Assembly: GCA_903813345.2 (NCBI GenBank) | Contig: CAIIXF020000006.1 | Coordinates: forward strand, 37,413,936-37,477,935 | From: Owenia fusiformis | Lineage: Eukaryota > Annelida > Polychaeta > Sabellida > Oweniidae | Reading direction: 5' to 3' | DNA: 64,000 bases | Shown: positions 36,801-50,223 of the stretch, piece after piece | Numbering within the stretch: the first letter of the stretch is position 1 | Layout of the letters: the number at the start of each line of letters is the position of its first letter | Notes under the pieces: model-generated | What the model was told of the DNA's origin: nothing | Databases searched by the model: none | Seen by the model: only the letters and a program-made list of their open reading frames with translations | Translations under genes and position numbers: made by a program

Positions 36801-39800
36801 ACTACACTACACTGCAAAATCATGTACCTTGACACGTTTCTTCCATTTCTCTTTATACGGTACAGCTACACTCCCCGCATTAAATAATAGCTTAGAGATT
36901 AGCTGATCCTCGTGCCCCATGATTAGATAATCTTTATTATCAGCCAACTTCGGGCAAACGCACGTGTCGTTGGTCCAAAGCTCAACGAAATTGTCCACTT
37001 TGATGGGGATTGCACTGCTATGTTTTAGAACCTCTTTCACTTTCACTTGTGTGATGACGTGACGCCGAGACGCCGTAGCGGAGACTTGTGAGTTTTCAAC
37101 TGATGCTTTTATAACTGAAATTAATAACAATATTGTAGCAGTCATTCTTTGTACAAATCATTATATTTTTGCCATTATAGCTTTGGAAAATGAATTTACA
37201 TCGTACCGATTCTCTATATTTTATACTGCATATTTTTCTCGATTTTGGGAAGCTACGGTCGCCGTACGATCGCCGTTGATCAAATGTGACTGAGACATTA
37301 CTCACTTGCATAGACTATATTTACTTACCATAAGTGAATTTTTTCTGTGAATATAATTTTTTTCTTAATTTAGGTTGTTTTGGACATTTACACTCTTTTT
37401 TGACTTCTGGCTTTTCGGCTGAAACACATAAAATTGAAAAATAACATTTTATGATTATAACAAGACATTTTATTTTAAAAAGTTTTATTTATTTATTTCG
37501 TATTACTTTATAAGAAATAAAGTGGATTAATTACAATACTATTTTTCATAAATAACAAGACTAAATTACAAAACTATTTTATAGCTTATAATAAATGATA
37601 AGGGTATATTATTTCCATAAATATAATTATTCGTATGTAATAAATCACCAGGCTATTTTATATGTTATAATAAATAAGAAGACTACTTTATGTTTTATAT
37701 TCAATATTTCATTAATTTATATATTATACTAGTCTAATTTATATTTCACTATAAATAACGAGGTTATTCAACATTTTATAATAAGTAACAAGACCAATAT
37801 TTCTATCAATATTTCTAATCAAAATGATTTTAAAATGGGAATAGAGCTGTGAACATACTCTATAAATTCTTGGCAATCCAGTTAAAAATTCGCATGACAC
37901 ATGTCTAAAGTTTAGTATCAGATTAAGTATACAATACGATAAGATGTGTCAAAATATAAAAAATACGAAAATATATTTGTTCTGTATTATTCAAGGCAGT
38001 GTCACCAAAATGTCACTGGTTTGTAAATATTTAAGAAAATCCCAAGCCACTTATGAATATATCGCTGGCAGAATGTGGCATCCCTTCCTGTGACAAATCA
38101 TATTTGTTTTTATTTAACCTTTGAATATTGCATCTAATACCCCCTATATTTAGGATATTTTAATTTACTTTTGGAATAATCCAATCGAGGTTCTAATATG
38201 TTTATATATAACTACATAATTTAAGTATAGCTATGTCTACTTGGTTCCTCGAAAATCCTGATTTAAAAGTTGTTATCGCAGAATATCGAATCGTGTCGAC
38301 AATTGTCAATATTCGATATGTCATTTAGACATAAATGGTTTTGTATAAATTGTGTAAAACTACACTCTTCAAACTGATTTACATATGTAGTAATGTTAAC
38401 AGAAATCTCAAGTGGCATTCCAAACACTCTAGACAGAACGACATTGTAAATAAAGATCCTTTTCTGACTTTAAAAAGAGTTATGTTCTTGAGTCGAGTCG
38501 CCTATGATGATGATGATATGTTTACCAAGGCTTTCCATTTCATACCTATAGATTAGCGATCTATGATTCCTTTACGTAACATGCATCTCCCGGGGGAGAC
38601 TGGGAGAAATGTCTTGCTACGGTTGGCATGATGCACAAAGCAGGTATAAATCAATATTTGTGATGTTCGCATTGATTCGATTGATTTGTTTATTACTGTA
38701 AAAATACAAAGGGCAACATTTGCAAAGAAAAAAGTGAAGCCCCCACAATTTCCCAACAGATTCATGTTGACACTAATAAAAAATTATAGCCCGCTTATAA
38801 TTATAGTCGCAGTTCCAGCGTAGAAATTCACGTGATAAATACGAAGCAATTGCTGAAATATTTTACAGATTATTGTGTACTACTAGTATTCTTGTAATTA
38901 TCATTATCTGGTCACAGCTTTTTTAATAAACAAATAATGATCTTATAAATTTAATTACTCCGAAACTCAATTATAAATTATTTTTATGTATGTTTATTAC
39001 ACGAACTGACGAATCGGTCAATGAGCTCCTTCAAACATTAAACGGTAGAGGACCGTTTATCTTTTTTGATTCTTCTGTTGTTTTGAGTGGCTCATCAAAA
39101 TAACTGTTTCGAATCTTAACTTTAATTCGATCCGTAAAATGAGGAAGTACAGGTTTAAACCAAGTCACTCTGGTTCTCACTAAAGGCTTGTGAATCAAGA
39201 AATGAAAATATGTGTAGTTGACTGACAAAGTGGAGATATGCTGCACAGTTTCTATCCCTCCCCGTTTATTCAATAGGTTGTTTCAGCTATATGTTGTAAA
39301 GAAAACCACGTTTTAACGTTAGCTTGGATAAAAGGACCGCGATTTAAATCACAGCGAGTGTCATCGTGGCCGAACTAACCGAAAATGTGTCACCATGACC
39401 GGATTAACTGACCAATGGGAGTAAAAATGTCACCATGACCGGACGAACTGACCAATGGAAATAAATACGTCGCCATTACCGGATTAACTGACCAATGGGA
39501 GTAGATGTGTCACCACGACCGGACTAACTGACCAATGGGAGTAAATGTGTCACCATGACCGGACTAACTGACCAATGGGAGTTACTATGTAACCACGACC
39601 GGACTAACTGACCAATGGGAGAAAATGTGTCACCATGACCGGCCTAACTGACCAATGGGAGAAAAAGTGTCACCACGACCGGACTAACTGACCAATGGGA
39701 GTAAATGTGTCACCACGACCGGACTAACTGACCAATGGGAGTAAACGTGTCACCATGGTAGAATTAACTGACCAATAGAGTGGTCGAATTAGCCGAATGG

Positions 39801-42800
39801 GTAATTGATGGTCATACTGAATTGACCAAGATGACAAGATTGTCCCTTTGGTCAAATGAACTGGCCATGAGTACGAGATATACACCATATATTACCATGA
39901 TAGAACTGATTCAGCAATGATGCTCATGGTCGAACAAACGCATACATCAATAGTTTTCGAAGATGTTTCTAAATTTTCGAAGTTTCTAAATTGTATCAAA
40001 ATCAATTGTATACATCTCTTCAATTCTGAGCAATTGTAAATGTCCCATTTCCTGCTCTATACACCTCGCAGGCTCAATTTTTTCTGCTAAATTATCTCGT
40101 GCACATATAACGATCAGCTGTTTCCCGTCTGGTGCTTCAGGTTAACCAGCGTATCCCGTATATCAGCGTATATCAGCGCTCCGCTTCAATTACGTCTTTA
40201 ATAATGTCAAATTGGCCGTCTCTATAACACTCGGTATGACGGCAGAGTTCATCAATTACGCAAATGGGGTTTTCAAGTCTACCGTCCAACTGGGTGATCA
40301 AAGTTCAGAGAATAAAATAATAACTTTAATTTCCCTTTCGACCCTCATGTTCGGGGTTTCCCTACGCTTAGATATATTACTACGCGTAATATATGTAACG
40401 TATTATTCTTTTTGGACATTTCGATGAAAACCTGTCCTTTTTAAAACGAATTCAAAGTCGATATTGTGGACAGTTTTTGCTTCTGTCTATTTTTATGCTA
40501 TATAACATAGGGTTTGTTTTCGAGCGGATCTGAGAACCAATAAGGGGAGGGGGCAAATTTCAGTTCAGAGAAAAAAAACTTCCGCAAAAATATTTTGGGC
40601 CCCTAAAACCCAAAAGTGGGCCCAAATTTTGAAATGTTCTTCAAAATTTAGCCTGATATTAAAAAGTAAGGCCTTATTGATCAAAAAGGCCCACTTTTTG
40701 GGGCCTGAAGGCTTTTTTTAGCCCAATTTTTTTCTGGTCCCAATTTTTTTTCTGGGCCCACCCAAAGGGGTGGGGGGCCCAGCCCCCCCCCCCCCAGATC
40801 CGCCAATGCGTTACTTAGAATTACATTATGTGTAATTACATACGTGTTATTTGTAACATTTGTGACACGTTGAAATTTCAAATGAAACATTTTCAAACAA
40901 GTTCTATAAGTGATTTAACAGAATGTATCAGCTATCAAGTGGGTTGGCTATCAGATGATAATATCATTGCTAAAGTAATCATTGATGACGTTATTCTAAA
41001 GTAACACACAGAATGAGTATTTCGGAAATGGATTTGACTATTGTTCGCAAGACTTTCAGCATCGAATTTTCTATAATTGAAATGAAACGATACAATCATG
41101 AAAGCTTCTATGATTCTCAAAATCATTCTCAGAATTTACTCTCAAATCTAGAGCTTCTGTCAGGAATCCAATCGTTCTTCAAATAATCGTTTCCTCGATC
41201 CTCATAGGACCCTCTCTACATAACTACGGATGTCAAATTCGGTTGCAGTAGTTCATGGATGTTGCAACTCATATTGATCGCTAGTTTTAGAAGTTAAGCC
41301 ATACAACCGAATTTTGCCGATTCAATCTGACGGAGAATGCCGAGCCCCTATTTTTGACCAATTAGAGACGTCCTCTTCACGTTCGTGGTACCCTCGGTCA
41401 ACTTCGTTTGCAAATAAAAGCTTCGGCAATCTTCGGCAATCTCCGGCTTTTCTTGAGGTATCTTCGGTTGCTTGCCAAAAGTCGACACCCGTTTGGCAAA
41501 TCCATCCGCAGTGGCATCTTCTAATATCTCATGCATTTTAAATGTTTCATCAAAGTTATCAGTAAATACCAAACGTGAATAAATATCATACTATATTCAT
41601 TCAGAAGGAATACTTCACTTTATTTGAAAATGTATGAAACCATATAGTCAACGCATTTTGAACTATCAATTACAAAGTGAAAGATGTCGACTGACGTTGC
41701 GCCGTTTCGAGATCGCAATCTTGCGCCTCTATTTTAACTTAATAAAATGTCTAGTATAGGAACGTAAACATAGTTGCGCAACTAACGAGACGATTGAGTT
41801 ATCATGTAACCCAAATCATTAATCAATTCGTAAAATATATTTTATTATATCACATTTTCGAAAAGCCATGTTAATCACATTTCCACTCGATTCCCACTCG
41901 GCTACTACATACAGATAACGAAAAGATGCAGATATTTTTTATAGAAATGTCATCGCTGTTCTTACATCAAAGCTACTAGAGATAGCAACTGGAGTAAGTA
42001 CTTGTTGGCCAAGCGTTTCAGACAGGCCGATTTGTCAATGAGATAACTTGCTACATAGCTATGATAGCTATGAATGATTTCGATTCTACGGACTGGGAGT
42101 CTCTCAAGTCTGGGTTGTTCCACACATTCAGCACTTTAAGAGCGAACACAGGGAATTATTTCCATTTTGTCAAGGTCTAGCACTTTAAGAACAAACACAG
42201 GGAATTATTTCCATTTTGTCAAGTTCTAGCACTTTAAGAACAAACACAGGGAATTATTTCCATTTTGTCAAGGTCTTGCACTTTAAGAACAAACACAGGG
42301 AATTATTTCCATTTTGTCAAGGTCTTGCACTTTAAGAACAAACACAGGGAAGTATTTCCATTTTGTCAAGGTCTAGCACTTTAAGAACAAACACAGGGGA
42401 TAATTTCCATTTTGTCAAGGTCTAGCACTTTAAGAACAAACACAGGGAATTATTTCCATTTTGTCAAAGTCTAGCAATTTAAGAACAAACGCAGGGAAAG
42501 CAATTCCATTTTGTGAAGATCTAGCACTTTAAGAACAAACACAGGGAATTATTTCCATTTTGTCAAAGTCTAGCAATTTAAGAACAAACACAGGGAATTA
42601 TTTCCATTTTGTCAAGGTCTTGCACTTAAAGAACAAACACAGGGAATTATTTCCATTTTGTCAAGGTCTTGCACTTTAAGAACAAACACAGGGAATTATT
42701 TCCATTTTGTCAAAGTCTAGCAATTTAAGAACAAACGCAGGGAAAGCAATTCCATTTTGTGAAGGTCTAGCACTTTAAGAACAAACACAGGGAATTATTT

Positions 42801-45779
42801 CCATTTTGTCAAGGTCTAGCACTTAAAGAACAAACACAGGGAATTATTTCCATTTTGTCAAGGTCTTGCACTTTAAGAACAAACACAGGGAATTATTTCC
42901 ATTTTGTCAAGGTCTAGCACTTTAAGAGCGAACACAGGGAATTATTTCCATTTTGTGAAGGTCTAGCACTTTAAGAACAAACACAGGGAATTATTTCCAT
43001 TTTGTCAAAGTGTAGGAATTTAAGAACGAACGCAGGGAATTATTTCCATTTTGTCGAAGCGTAGCACTTTAAGAACAAACACAGGAGATTATTTCCATTT
43101 TGTCAAGGTGTAGCAATTTAAGAGCAAACGCAGGGAATTATTTCCATTTTGACATGGCGTAACACTTTAAGAACAAATACAGGGAAATCGTTTCCATTTT
43201 GTCAAGGTGTACACTCATTGAAAAATAAAATGGACAAAATCATTGTTTTTTTATTGGTCAGTCTATGAAGTAACGTGGCATTTCATTCATTGTGAGGATG
43301 GTCCATTTGAACAAGAGATATGTTAATAAATCTAAGGAAAGATTTACCACTGAATCCGACCTAGATCTTGTCCGAACCAAGTCGCGTGTGATAATCTCAG
43401 ACACTCTTAAGCCACAAAATGATGTTAAGCACTAATCTCGCTAAAGGTGATCCAGAGATCGTTAATATGATTAATTTACAGATAGTTGAAAAATATTAGT
43501 TCCTGTTACAAGATAAAAGATAAAAGGACAATTCGTAAAGAAAAATGGAAGTGAGAGTGCTTATTATGTTCGGAAAGTCTATTATACAGTCTATGACATT
43601 TTTGAAAACCTTATGATAACATATTACAATAACTGTGTACTTAACGCGCCATGTGTCATATCCTAAAAAATCGGCGTTTATTTAGATCTTTTTACACCAT
43701 TGAATTGTAATTTTCCTGTTCGTGAAAATAAAAATAAACTGGATACAAATAAAGGAAATTATCTTTAAGGGGGCCTAAAACATCTCTATTGTGTCGGGAC
43801 TTTTTATCTTTAACCACAAATTTATGATTAGAGATTCTTTATGGAATGATTCACGATCGTATAAATCACATACACATTGGCACCTTTTGATGATCTGATG
43901 TTAGTTCAGACCCCACACGATTTACCTGTCCCCCGGGTCACAACTTTGGTTTTTCTCAGGTCACAATGACCCAGTATCTAAAGGTACTGAAATGTCACAA
44001 AGGTCTGGACTACGGGGAACACTATTTAAAAGGTAAAATTACCGTTCATTGCATGCTTTAATAATATTGCTCTAAATTTGGTCGACATTTTCATCCGTTT
44101 CTTTTGCGTCTGTTTGTCTGTGGTGTTCTCTCTAAAATCATCTCAGCATTCGGATGAATGCTCGGTAGTCTGCCTTTTTATCTCTTTTTCAGACTCATCC
44201 TTCGCGATATTTGATCCATTTGAAACTCCCACATTGTCGAATACCCAGCGTTTTAGTCAATATTACTTCATAAGCCTGATGATATGAGGGAGTTGAAAGC
44301 AAAAAAGACCTCGATTGAAATATCTTCAAATAATGATTATTTAGTGTCGAATTGCGAACGCACTTTTTATTGCATTCCAGCACGCTTGGTAGCAAAGGTT
44401 ATTGTACCCTTGAAGATATCGCCAATGGTCGGTTCATCGACGGCTTGACAGCCCGTCTGATTGCAGCTATATTGAATTATGATATTTATTTGCAATTCGA
44501 ACGAGAATTTTTACCTCTAAAATTATAATAATGCTAGATTTTATAAGACACGCTCTGATTATGTATGTTTTTTAAAACGTATGACTTTTATTCCTGGAGG
44601 ACAATATACCCGTTAACACTGAGATGGCGTTTCTCTGAAAGTACACGATTGTTTTAAATTGTTGTGAAATCGTGATTTCGACATCCCTGATGTATTGAAA
44701 GATTTAAAAGACTGCATCGTATTACAGACCGGAGTAAAGTCTAGTTACTGTAACATGACAGGTAGCACAAACCCCGATTGTTCCCAGTTATCGTTTTCAA
44801 TTACTAATTAAGAAAAAGTACGTTGCCTAATTTAACGTAACATTATAAATGGACATGCGCATACAGCAGAGGTCCATAAATGAAACTAGATAATACATTT
44901 AGGATAACATATAAGAGGTATTTGATCCATTCAAACCCCTATAATGGATACAAAATAGTAGACTATAGTTATTTCACCACGTGTGATTAAGAAAACAATA
45001 TTAACTATCCCATTTCTTACATTTTCAATAATATTTGAAATGACAGATTTTGCCCGGAGCTATTATGACTACGAGGGTTGTTATGCTTTAATTATATTTT
45101 TTCAATCATTTTGAGATTACACACTTTGCTAAGATAAATGGCTGTTGTCGCGTTGTATTTATGTTCATCAGAGTTGAAGTACCACGAGATGCTAACTGTC
45201 AATAGGACTTGGCAATAGGTCCTACTACATTGATATGTTTGTGTTCCAATGTTGCAATGTATAATCACCCCCTTCCCGTAAATTATGAAGACATTCGGCG
45301 TACTTACGTTTGCCTTTAGGTGGGGACGTTACGATTGCCTCTGGGGAGATACAGACGCCTTTATCGTATAGAGGGAGCTGTTCACACTCCAGTGCCTCGG
45401 GCCACGAGACGTTGTACTTGAGCATGATGGGAAGACACCCCCTCTTGGCTTCCTCACAGACCCCCTTACATGGCGGGATGGGGTCCTGTTGAAAGTCTAT
45501 GGTACATATCGGCGCGTACATGGAACATAAGAAAAACAAAAGGACGTCTTGAGAGCATGACGTATTGATAAGCTGCTCAAATTGTTCGAACGCTAAGATC
45601 GCGTTTTCTTGTGTGCTATGGTGGAGAAGGTTAGGCATCCGTGTCATGTTATACGGCATTGCCCGACATAATTTAATCTCAATTGCCTCGCATTGTGCGG
45701 TCTCTCCCTGTCTCGGGCATAACACTAGGATTAGTGTCAACAATGCAAATACAGTCTCCTTTGATAGCTTCCCCGTCAT
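33803..45779 (-). CDS. FRZB: Secreted Frizzled-related protein of the sFRP3/4 type, four coding exons
   Basis: The - strand exons, in order, are 45779-45308, 37418-37329, 37114-36828 and 33952-33803. The phases join cleanly to give 332 residues, close to the roughly 325 of vertebrate sFRP3. The chosen start is the second in-frame ATG (45779), because a hydrophobic signal peptide ([10 protein letters not shown]) follows directly; an ATG at 45818 would add 13 residues. Residues 30-143 are a Frizzled cysteine-rich domain with all ten cysteines (from [10 protein letters not shown] to YDKGVC). Exon 2 gives ECKCPKQ and exon 3 the netrin-like core ([27 protein letters not shown]). KRVK then joins KWDSRG in exon 4, as in the GKKVKRWD stretch of sFRP3. 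The C-terminus is extremely basic (Lys/Arg/Gly/Asn), suited to heparan-sulfate binding. Such proteins bind Wnts outside the cell and modulate signalling. FRZB versus SFRP4 orthology is not resolved. Confidence 0.92.
35077..35187. mobile_element. Internally deleted MITE of the CAGGCCCGTAGCC family
   Basis: The left end CAGGCCCGTAGCCAGG is intact. The right half is missing and only a terminal CTG remains after a G run. The flanks TAGTA (35072-35076) and TAATA (35188-35192) differ at one base, consistent with an old 5-bp duplication. It lies in FRZB intron 3. Confidence 0.7.
35385..35779 (-). mobile_element. tRNA-derived SINE, copy A
   Basis: This is a full-length inverted match of the 395-bp element at 57736-58130. 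The tRNA-like head carries polymerase III box A (AGCCTCGTGG in this copy) and box B (GGCTCGAAC on the opposite strand is a box B variant). The body includes the AACGGTTGGACCTTCGG segment. It lies in FRZB intron 3. Two short open frames across it are not genes. Confidence 0.85.
35905..36195. repeat. 27-bp minisatellite
   Basis: There are about ten to eleven units of ATACGATC(T/C)TTTAAGAATAG followed by ATCGATG. The period is nine codons, so frames stay open on both strands with peptides such as DLFLKDRII repeated. This is a repeat artefact inside FRZB intron 3. Confidence 0.9.
36510..36825. repeat. (ACACT)n pentanucleotide with larger period
   Basis: Runs of ACACT/ACTAC are interrupted by TGTACAAAAGG(A/C)(C/G)GCATAA at about 36587, 36689 and 36754. 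The tract is therefore a higher-order array of about 65-100 bp units. It ends a few bases from the donor site of FRZB exon 3 (36828), so the 5' end of intron 3 is repeat-derived. Confidence 0.8.
39389..39790. repeat. 40-bp tandem array, ten copies, in FRZB intron 1
   Basis: The unit is ACCATGACCGGACTAACTG followed by ACCAATGGGAGTAAATGTGTC. Copies start at 39393 and every 40 bp to 39753, with little length variation. Each full unit contains GACCAATGGG, which fits the NF-Y CCAAT-box consensus; the last unit is degraded (ACCAATAGAG). Confidence 0.92.
40525..40807. mobile_element. MITE with CAGTGGCGGATC-type ends, copy 2
   Basis: GCGGATCTGAGAACCAA on the left and AGATCCGCCAATG on the right mark a diverged copy of the element at 6575-6871. 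The interior GGCCC-rich text is shared. No clear target duplication remains. It lies in FRZB intron 1. Confidence 0.7.
42125..43215. repeat. 49-bp tandem array, about 22 copies, in FRZB intron 1
   Basis: The unit is AGCACTTTAAGAACAAACAC, then AGGGAATTATTTCCATTTTG, then TCAAGGTCT. The period is exactly 49 bp over most of the array. Units contain AACAAACA, which fits the forkhead core RYAAAYA, and the near-palindrome GGAATTATTTCC. Divergence rises toward the 43215 end (GTAGGAATTT, GCAAACGC variants). Confidence 0.93.
43216..45307. other. Remainder of FRZB intron 1
   Basis: This is unique-looking sequence. Short open frames near 44100-44400 have no recognisable domain. No further exon was needed to join exon 1 to exon 2, since the phases fit. 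Confidence 0.4.
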
Positions 45780-48565
45780 TGTCCTGTAGAAATTGATCCT
45801 TAGAGTTCTGTGTATCATTCTATACTCCGTATTATATCACTAAAAGTTACCTCAATATTTAATCATGTTTCTTTAGAGCTAAAAGTTCTCGGTACTCCGG
45901 TAGTATAGTATCTTGATTCGACTGAATCATGGTGATAATATCATCGTGTTATATCCATGCTTTTAGCCTGACGCAAAAACACCTAGCTTCGCTAAAGAGT
46001 CTAGACGGTAAAAATGTAAATTATCCATCATAGCGTATTGTCATTTCAAACATTCTGTGGTTCGATTCACACCTTTTGGCGATCATTATTTTTTTTAATA
46101 AAAGCCACAAAATCAAACCCCTTTAATGCCATGTTCTTGGTCTAGCTAGGGGCGATTCACTCTTCCGGCGCTATTAGCTATCCATAGTCCGTCCTTATTT
46201 TCTTTCAAAGTTCAGCCAATCAGTTGAAGAGTCTCACCTAGTACTTACCGTCGCAATACTGCCACACAGTACAGGGTAACCAAAAATAAATGTTCAAAAA
46301 TATCATTCCAAATATGATATAATAATTATGTTATCATAAATGGTTAGGTACATTATGTACATTATGCCATACAGCTCATGGACTCAATCTGACCATTGTT
46401 CAATGAAAGCTTTCAAATTAGCAGAGTAGCAGACCATCAATGACTGCACTGCCCTCCGTTGAGTCAAAACACATGTTCCCCATACAAATGTAAAATGGGG
46501 TAAAGTAGACAATAGCTAGGCAAGTGACTGACTGTTTTAGTGGTATTATACGAGAATATATTTTCGTATATTTTATTATGTAGATCATGTAGATATGATC
46601 AAGGAAATCTCAGTTGATGTTGAATTATTTAATGTGGCACTTTAAGCATCTTTACATCGTTGTAACGAAACTTTCTTCCAAGGTGATTTTTTGTTCAGCG
46701 AATGTAAGTATTACTTTTTGCTTGTATATGTTCGGGTGTTACTGAAACATATTTTTATCATTGTGTAAACAACAACCACCAACTAAAACGTTCTAAAAAG
46801 TATGATCATTCTTATAAATATACACAATAATCCAAGTTTTACTAAATGAATACATGATTTCGGTTTTGTGACAAAAAGTATTTACTATATACTTTGATAT
46901 TGTACATTTGTATTCCTCCTATTGGGTAGCAATCGTGTAACAAACATGTTATGGATTCACCTAATGCTTTTTTTCATTGCAATGTGAATAATCACTGGAA
47001 ATGACTATCCAAAGTTGGTTAATACACTGCATTTGTTATCATTATTTTTCTAATTTAAACAAAAAAATACATACAGAAATCCTCGTTACTTTATGATGCT
47101 TTTCAGAAATGTCTTCAGTAACTGCAGGAAAAACACAGCCCATCAGGTTTTCCTTAGTTGAAACTTTCCTTTTAACTCAAAAATAATATATTTTCCTTCG
47201 TTTTTAATCCAATATGTAAGTTGCTATATATGACACATTTCTGATCAATGAAAAGTTTAACAATTTAAAAACGAATGGTTAATTTTAAGACCATGTAAGT
47301 TTGCTTTGGGGTACATATTCTGAAGTTTTGCTTGATATTCAGAATATAGACACATATTACAGAAATACAAAGTATTTCATATACAAAAATAATTGATTGA
47401 ATCTAAAGGTTACGCAATAAACTAAATATATATATGTAGTAACGGAGGTTTTTTATGCCATATTCCAATAAATTTTGGTCGACATACAATATGCCATATC
47501 TTGAAAACGAGGAGGAGATTGTTGAAAATATTTCACAGTATTATCTATCAATATATGTTCAATATCAATATATGTTCTTTTGTATCAACAAAAAATAATC
47601 AGTGCTACTCTGACTTCAAAAAACAGATTTTTCAAACCTGAATTGGGACATTTTTTTGAATTTGGGTGGACGTGCGATAAATATATATTTACCAATACAC
47701 TGCAAACCGATATTTCGTGACACCCAGTAATGAGTCTAGTGACTTTTAGCTGTCAACTGACGTGGAGAGGTAGTGTAAGTAAGGCCGTCTAGAAGTGAAG
47801 TACATTATGTGCCACTCGAGCTGACAAGTGAGATTCGTCAAGTGCGAGACACTCTTACTGATACAACCTTTACAGCCTTAAACGATTCACTATAGCGAAT
47901 CTTGAGAGCTATAATTTGACACTTTTTAAGTTTTACTTTTAACTTACTGTGTCTTTAATCTGACTTTGAGGGTTTGGTTCCGCCCTTTTTGTTTCAGTAA
48001 ATGTCACTCTGATACTCCCGTTTACTAAAGCGAAACAGGATATGTTAGACCCCTCCAGGACATTAGTCAGTATTTTCTAATTTGTTTTGTGACTACATAC
48101 ATGTCACATGGGAATTAAACCTAAGTTAAATTGTTTCAGATTTGATTAATAAATAACGTGTTTATTTTACAGTGGGGGGCCTAAATTAATATGTGGAATT
48201 GAAGAAACGCGACAACATGATCTCTCCTTCAACTCAACACATGTCATTTATTCTTTGTTAATAGTTATGTTATGAAAAACAACATTATTACATTTCCAAG
48301 TCTTTGTTTATTACCTATGTTTGTTTTTCATATATTTGTGTGCTTTTCAAATGTTGCCCCTTTGTCTAATTTTAGTTATAAAAGAACTGTAAAAATTGGT
48401 TTTTACAAAAGTACAAAGGGCAGTGTTAAACACAAGACTTGGTATAAATGCATTTTTCTCATGTTTCCAAATGTGCTTTTCGTTAAGTTTATTACACCTC
48501 ATCATTAAACCGTACATGTGTTTGCAGATTGATCGGACAGATGTAGTGTCAGATTAGTTCTTAAT
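45780..48565. other. Intergenic sequence upstream of the FRZB-type gene
   Basis: The FRZB promoter should lie close to 45800-46300 on the - strand, but no single core element is convincing. The rest is AT-rich with no coding signal. Confidence 0.4.
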
Positions 48566-48782
48566 CAGGCCCGTAGCCGGGGGGGGGGGGGGGGGGGGTG
48601 AATGGGTTCGAGCGACCCCCCCCCCCCCTGGCCAAAAATTCTTTCAAAATCATGCAGTTTTCCATCATTCTGAGCACATTTTAAGTGATTTTGGCCATTT
48701 TTGGATCAAAATTGTCAAAAGTGAACCCCCCTGGAAATTTTCAAAAAGTAACCCCCCTTGGCAAATCCTGGCTACGGGCCTG
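48566..48782. mobile_element. MITE of the CAGGCCCGTAGCC family
   Basis: This is the best copy: the left end is CAGGCCCGTAGCCGG and the right end CTGGCTACGGGCCTG. The 5-bp direct repeat TTAAT flanks it at 48561-48565 and 48783-48787. Long G and C runs follow the left end. Confidence 0.9.
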
Positions 48783-49204
48783 TTAATACTGTCCCAGTCC
48801 TAAAACATACTATTTGCATTCAGTACGGAATTAAAGCTCGGCTGTAAATGATTAAAAATGAATATATTTTTGTTGTTTTTAGATGTTTTTGTTGTTTTAG
48901 GTATGCATTTTTGTGCAATACAAGTATATAATATGTTTATGTGAATCGCTATTCGATAATATAAATTCAAACTACTGCCCTCTATTATTGAAATGCCTTA
49001 TTTTCAATCATTGAGGAATAGTAGATACAAGTGACTACACAGTGTATGGGAATATCGATCGAAGAGCCATCTTTCATTGGTTAATTGCACGACATTAGTT
49101 GTGGGTTATAATCTATAAACGACACTGGATGAAAATAAGGAAAATTCAGTTACTCACTTTTTTTATACCTAGAATATTGATTAATTCTAAAGATATTTTA
49201 AACA

Positions 49205-49350
49205 TTCTCTATGCAAAACTGAAAGTGTAGATCACGTATGAAATGAGTTATATCTGAGAACATCATTTTTATGTTAGTCTCAGGATATATGTACCTCGGA
49301 AAAAGACATAGGAAGCCATTAAAATTTCTGAAGATACGGATGTACCTTAA
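49205..49350. repeat. Dispersed repeat, partner at 26300-26440
   Basis: It shares GCAAAACTGAAAG, ATGAGTTA and GAAGCCATTAAAA in order with the SH3YL1 intron copy. The ends are not defined. Confidence 0.55.
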
Positions 49351-50223
49351 TACAACCATCGTGTCACATGATGTTTTAACTAGGCCTGCTGCGACTTTAC
49401 TGTTTTTGTACTAGTGAAAAGCTTATACTACTAAAAGCAGCCGATAAATCAATCTTTACAATCTACAATGCTAGTGCACATACTTATAAAAGCAACATAA
49501 TAAATACGTTGAAGAATTTTCTGCGAAGTACAAGGGACTAAAGGTGCGTTTGATTGATGTAGTAATAATTTACGAAATCTGTGTATAAGCAGAGTATATG
49601 CTGAAACTGCATCATTGGACAGCCACACGAAATTCAGTTGTCATAGTACACCGTACACTATATACCAGTTAGGAGCTGCCAGACGTTGTTGACACTATAT
49701 TCAGTAAAAGTTAGTAGGTTAGTATGACCTTCTCAACTCATACTTGCTAAGTGTTAAGTGCACTCAGTATTTATACAGCGAATTCAATAATATGCATAAA
49801 TGTTACATTAGTAGTTTTTGATATTAAAATCATATTTATTAGAGGCACTGCTGCAGAAACAACCCTTTGTTGGTATAGCTACGATATACAGATTGAAAAA
49901 AACTATCGATTATTCAAAATGTCTGTATTAATCTGATGACTCAGGCTCACGTGTTTAATTTTAATGCCCGAGGCCCGGGAATATACATAATGCAATATTT
50001 AAAAGTCACGTCTCTTGTGTTTATGTTCATCATCATTCATCTTTTCAGCTGAATTTATACATAGTGCCTGTACACTCCCCTTGATAAGTTTGGCAACTTG
50101 AAATTTTCATTGGGTAGCATATGCATATCAAAGTTTGTCACTGTTTAAACTGTTAGATCTTAATTTCGCTCCTTTTAAGCACTATGACAAATATGCATTT
50201 TCATAAATATTAACAGGCTCTGA

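Noticed and set aside
40681-40896. Gly/Pro-rich hypothetical protein
   Set aside because: The frame runs across the GGCGGATC-type MITE. Such predicted proteins are repeat artefacts.
42125-43215. CRISPR-like array
   Set aside because: The 49-bp units are contiguous with no variable spacers, and the sequence is a eukaryotic intron.
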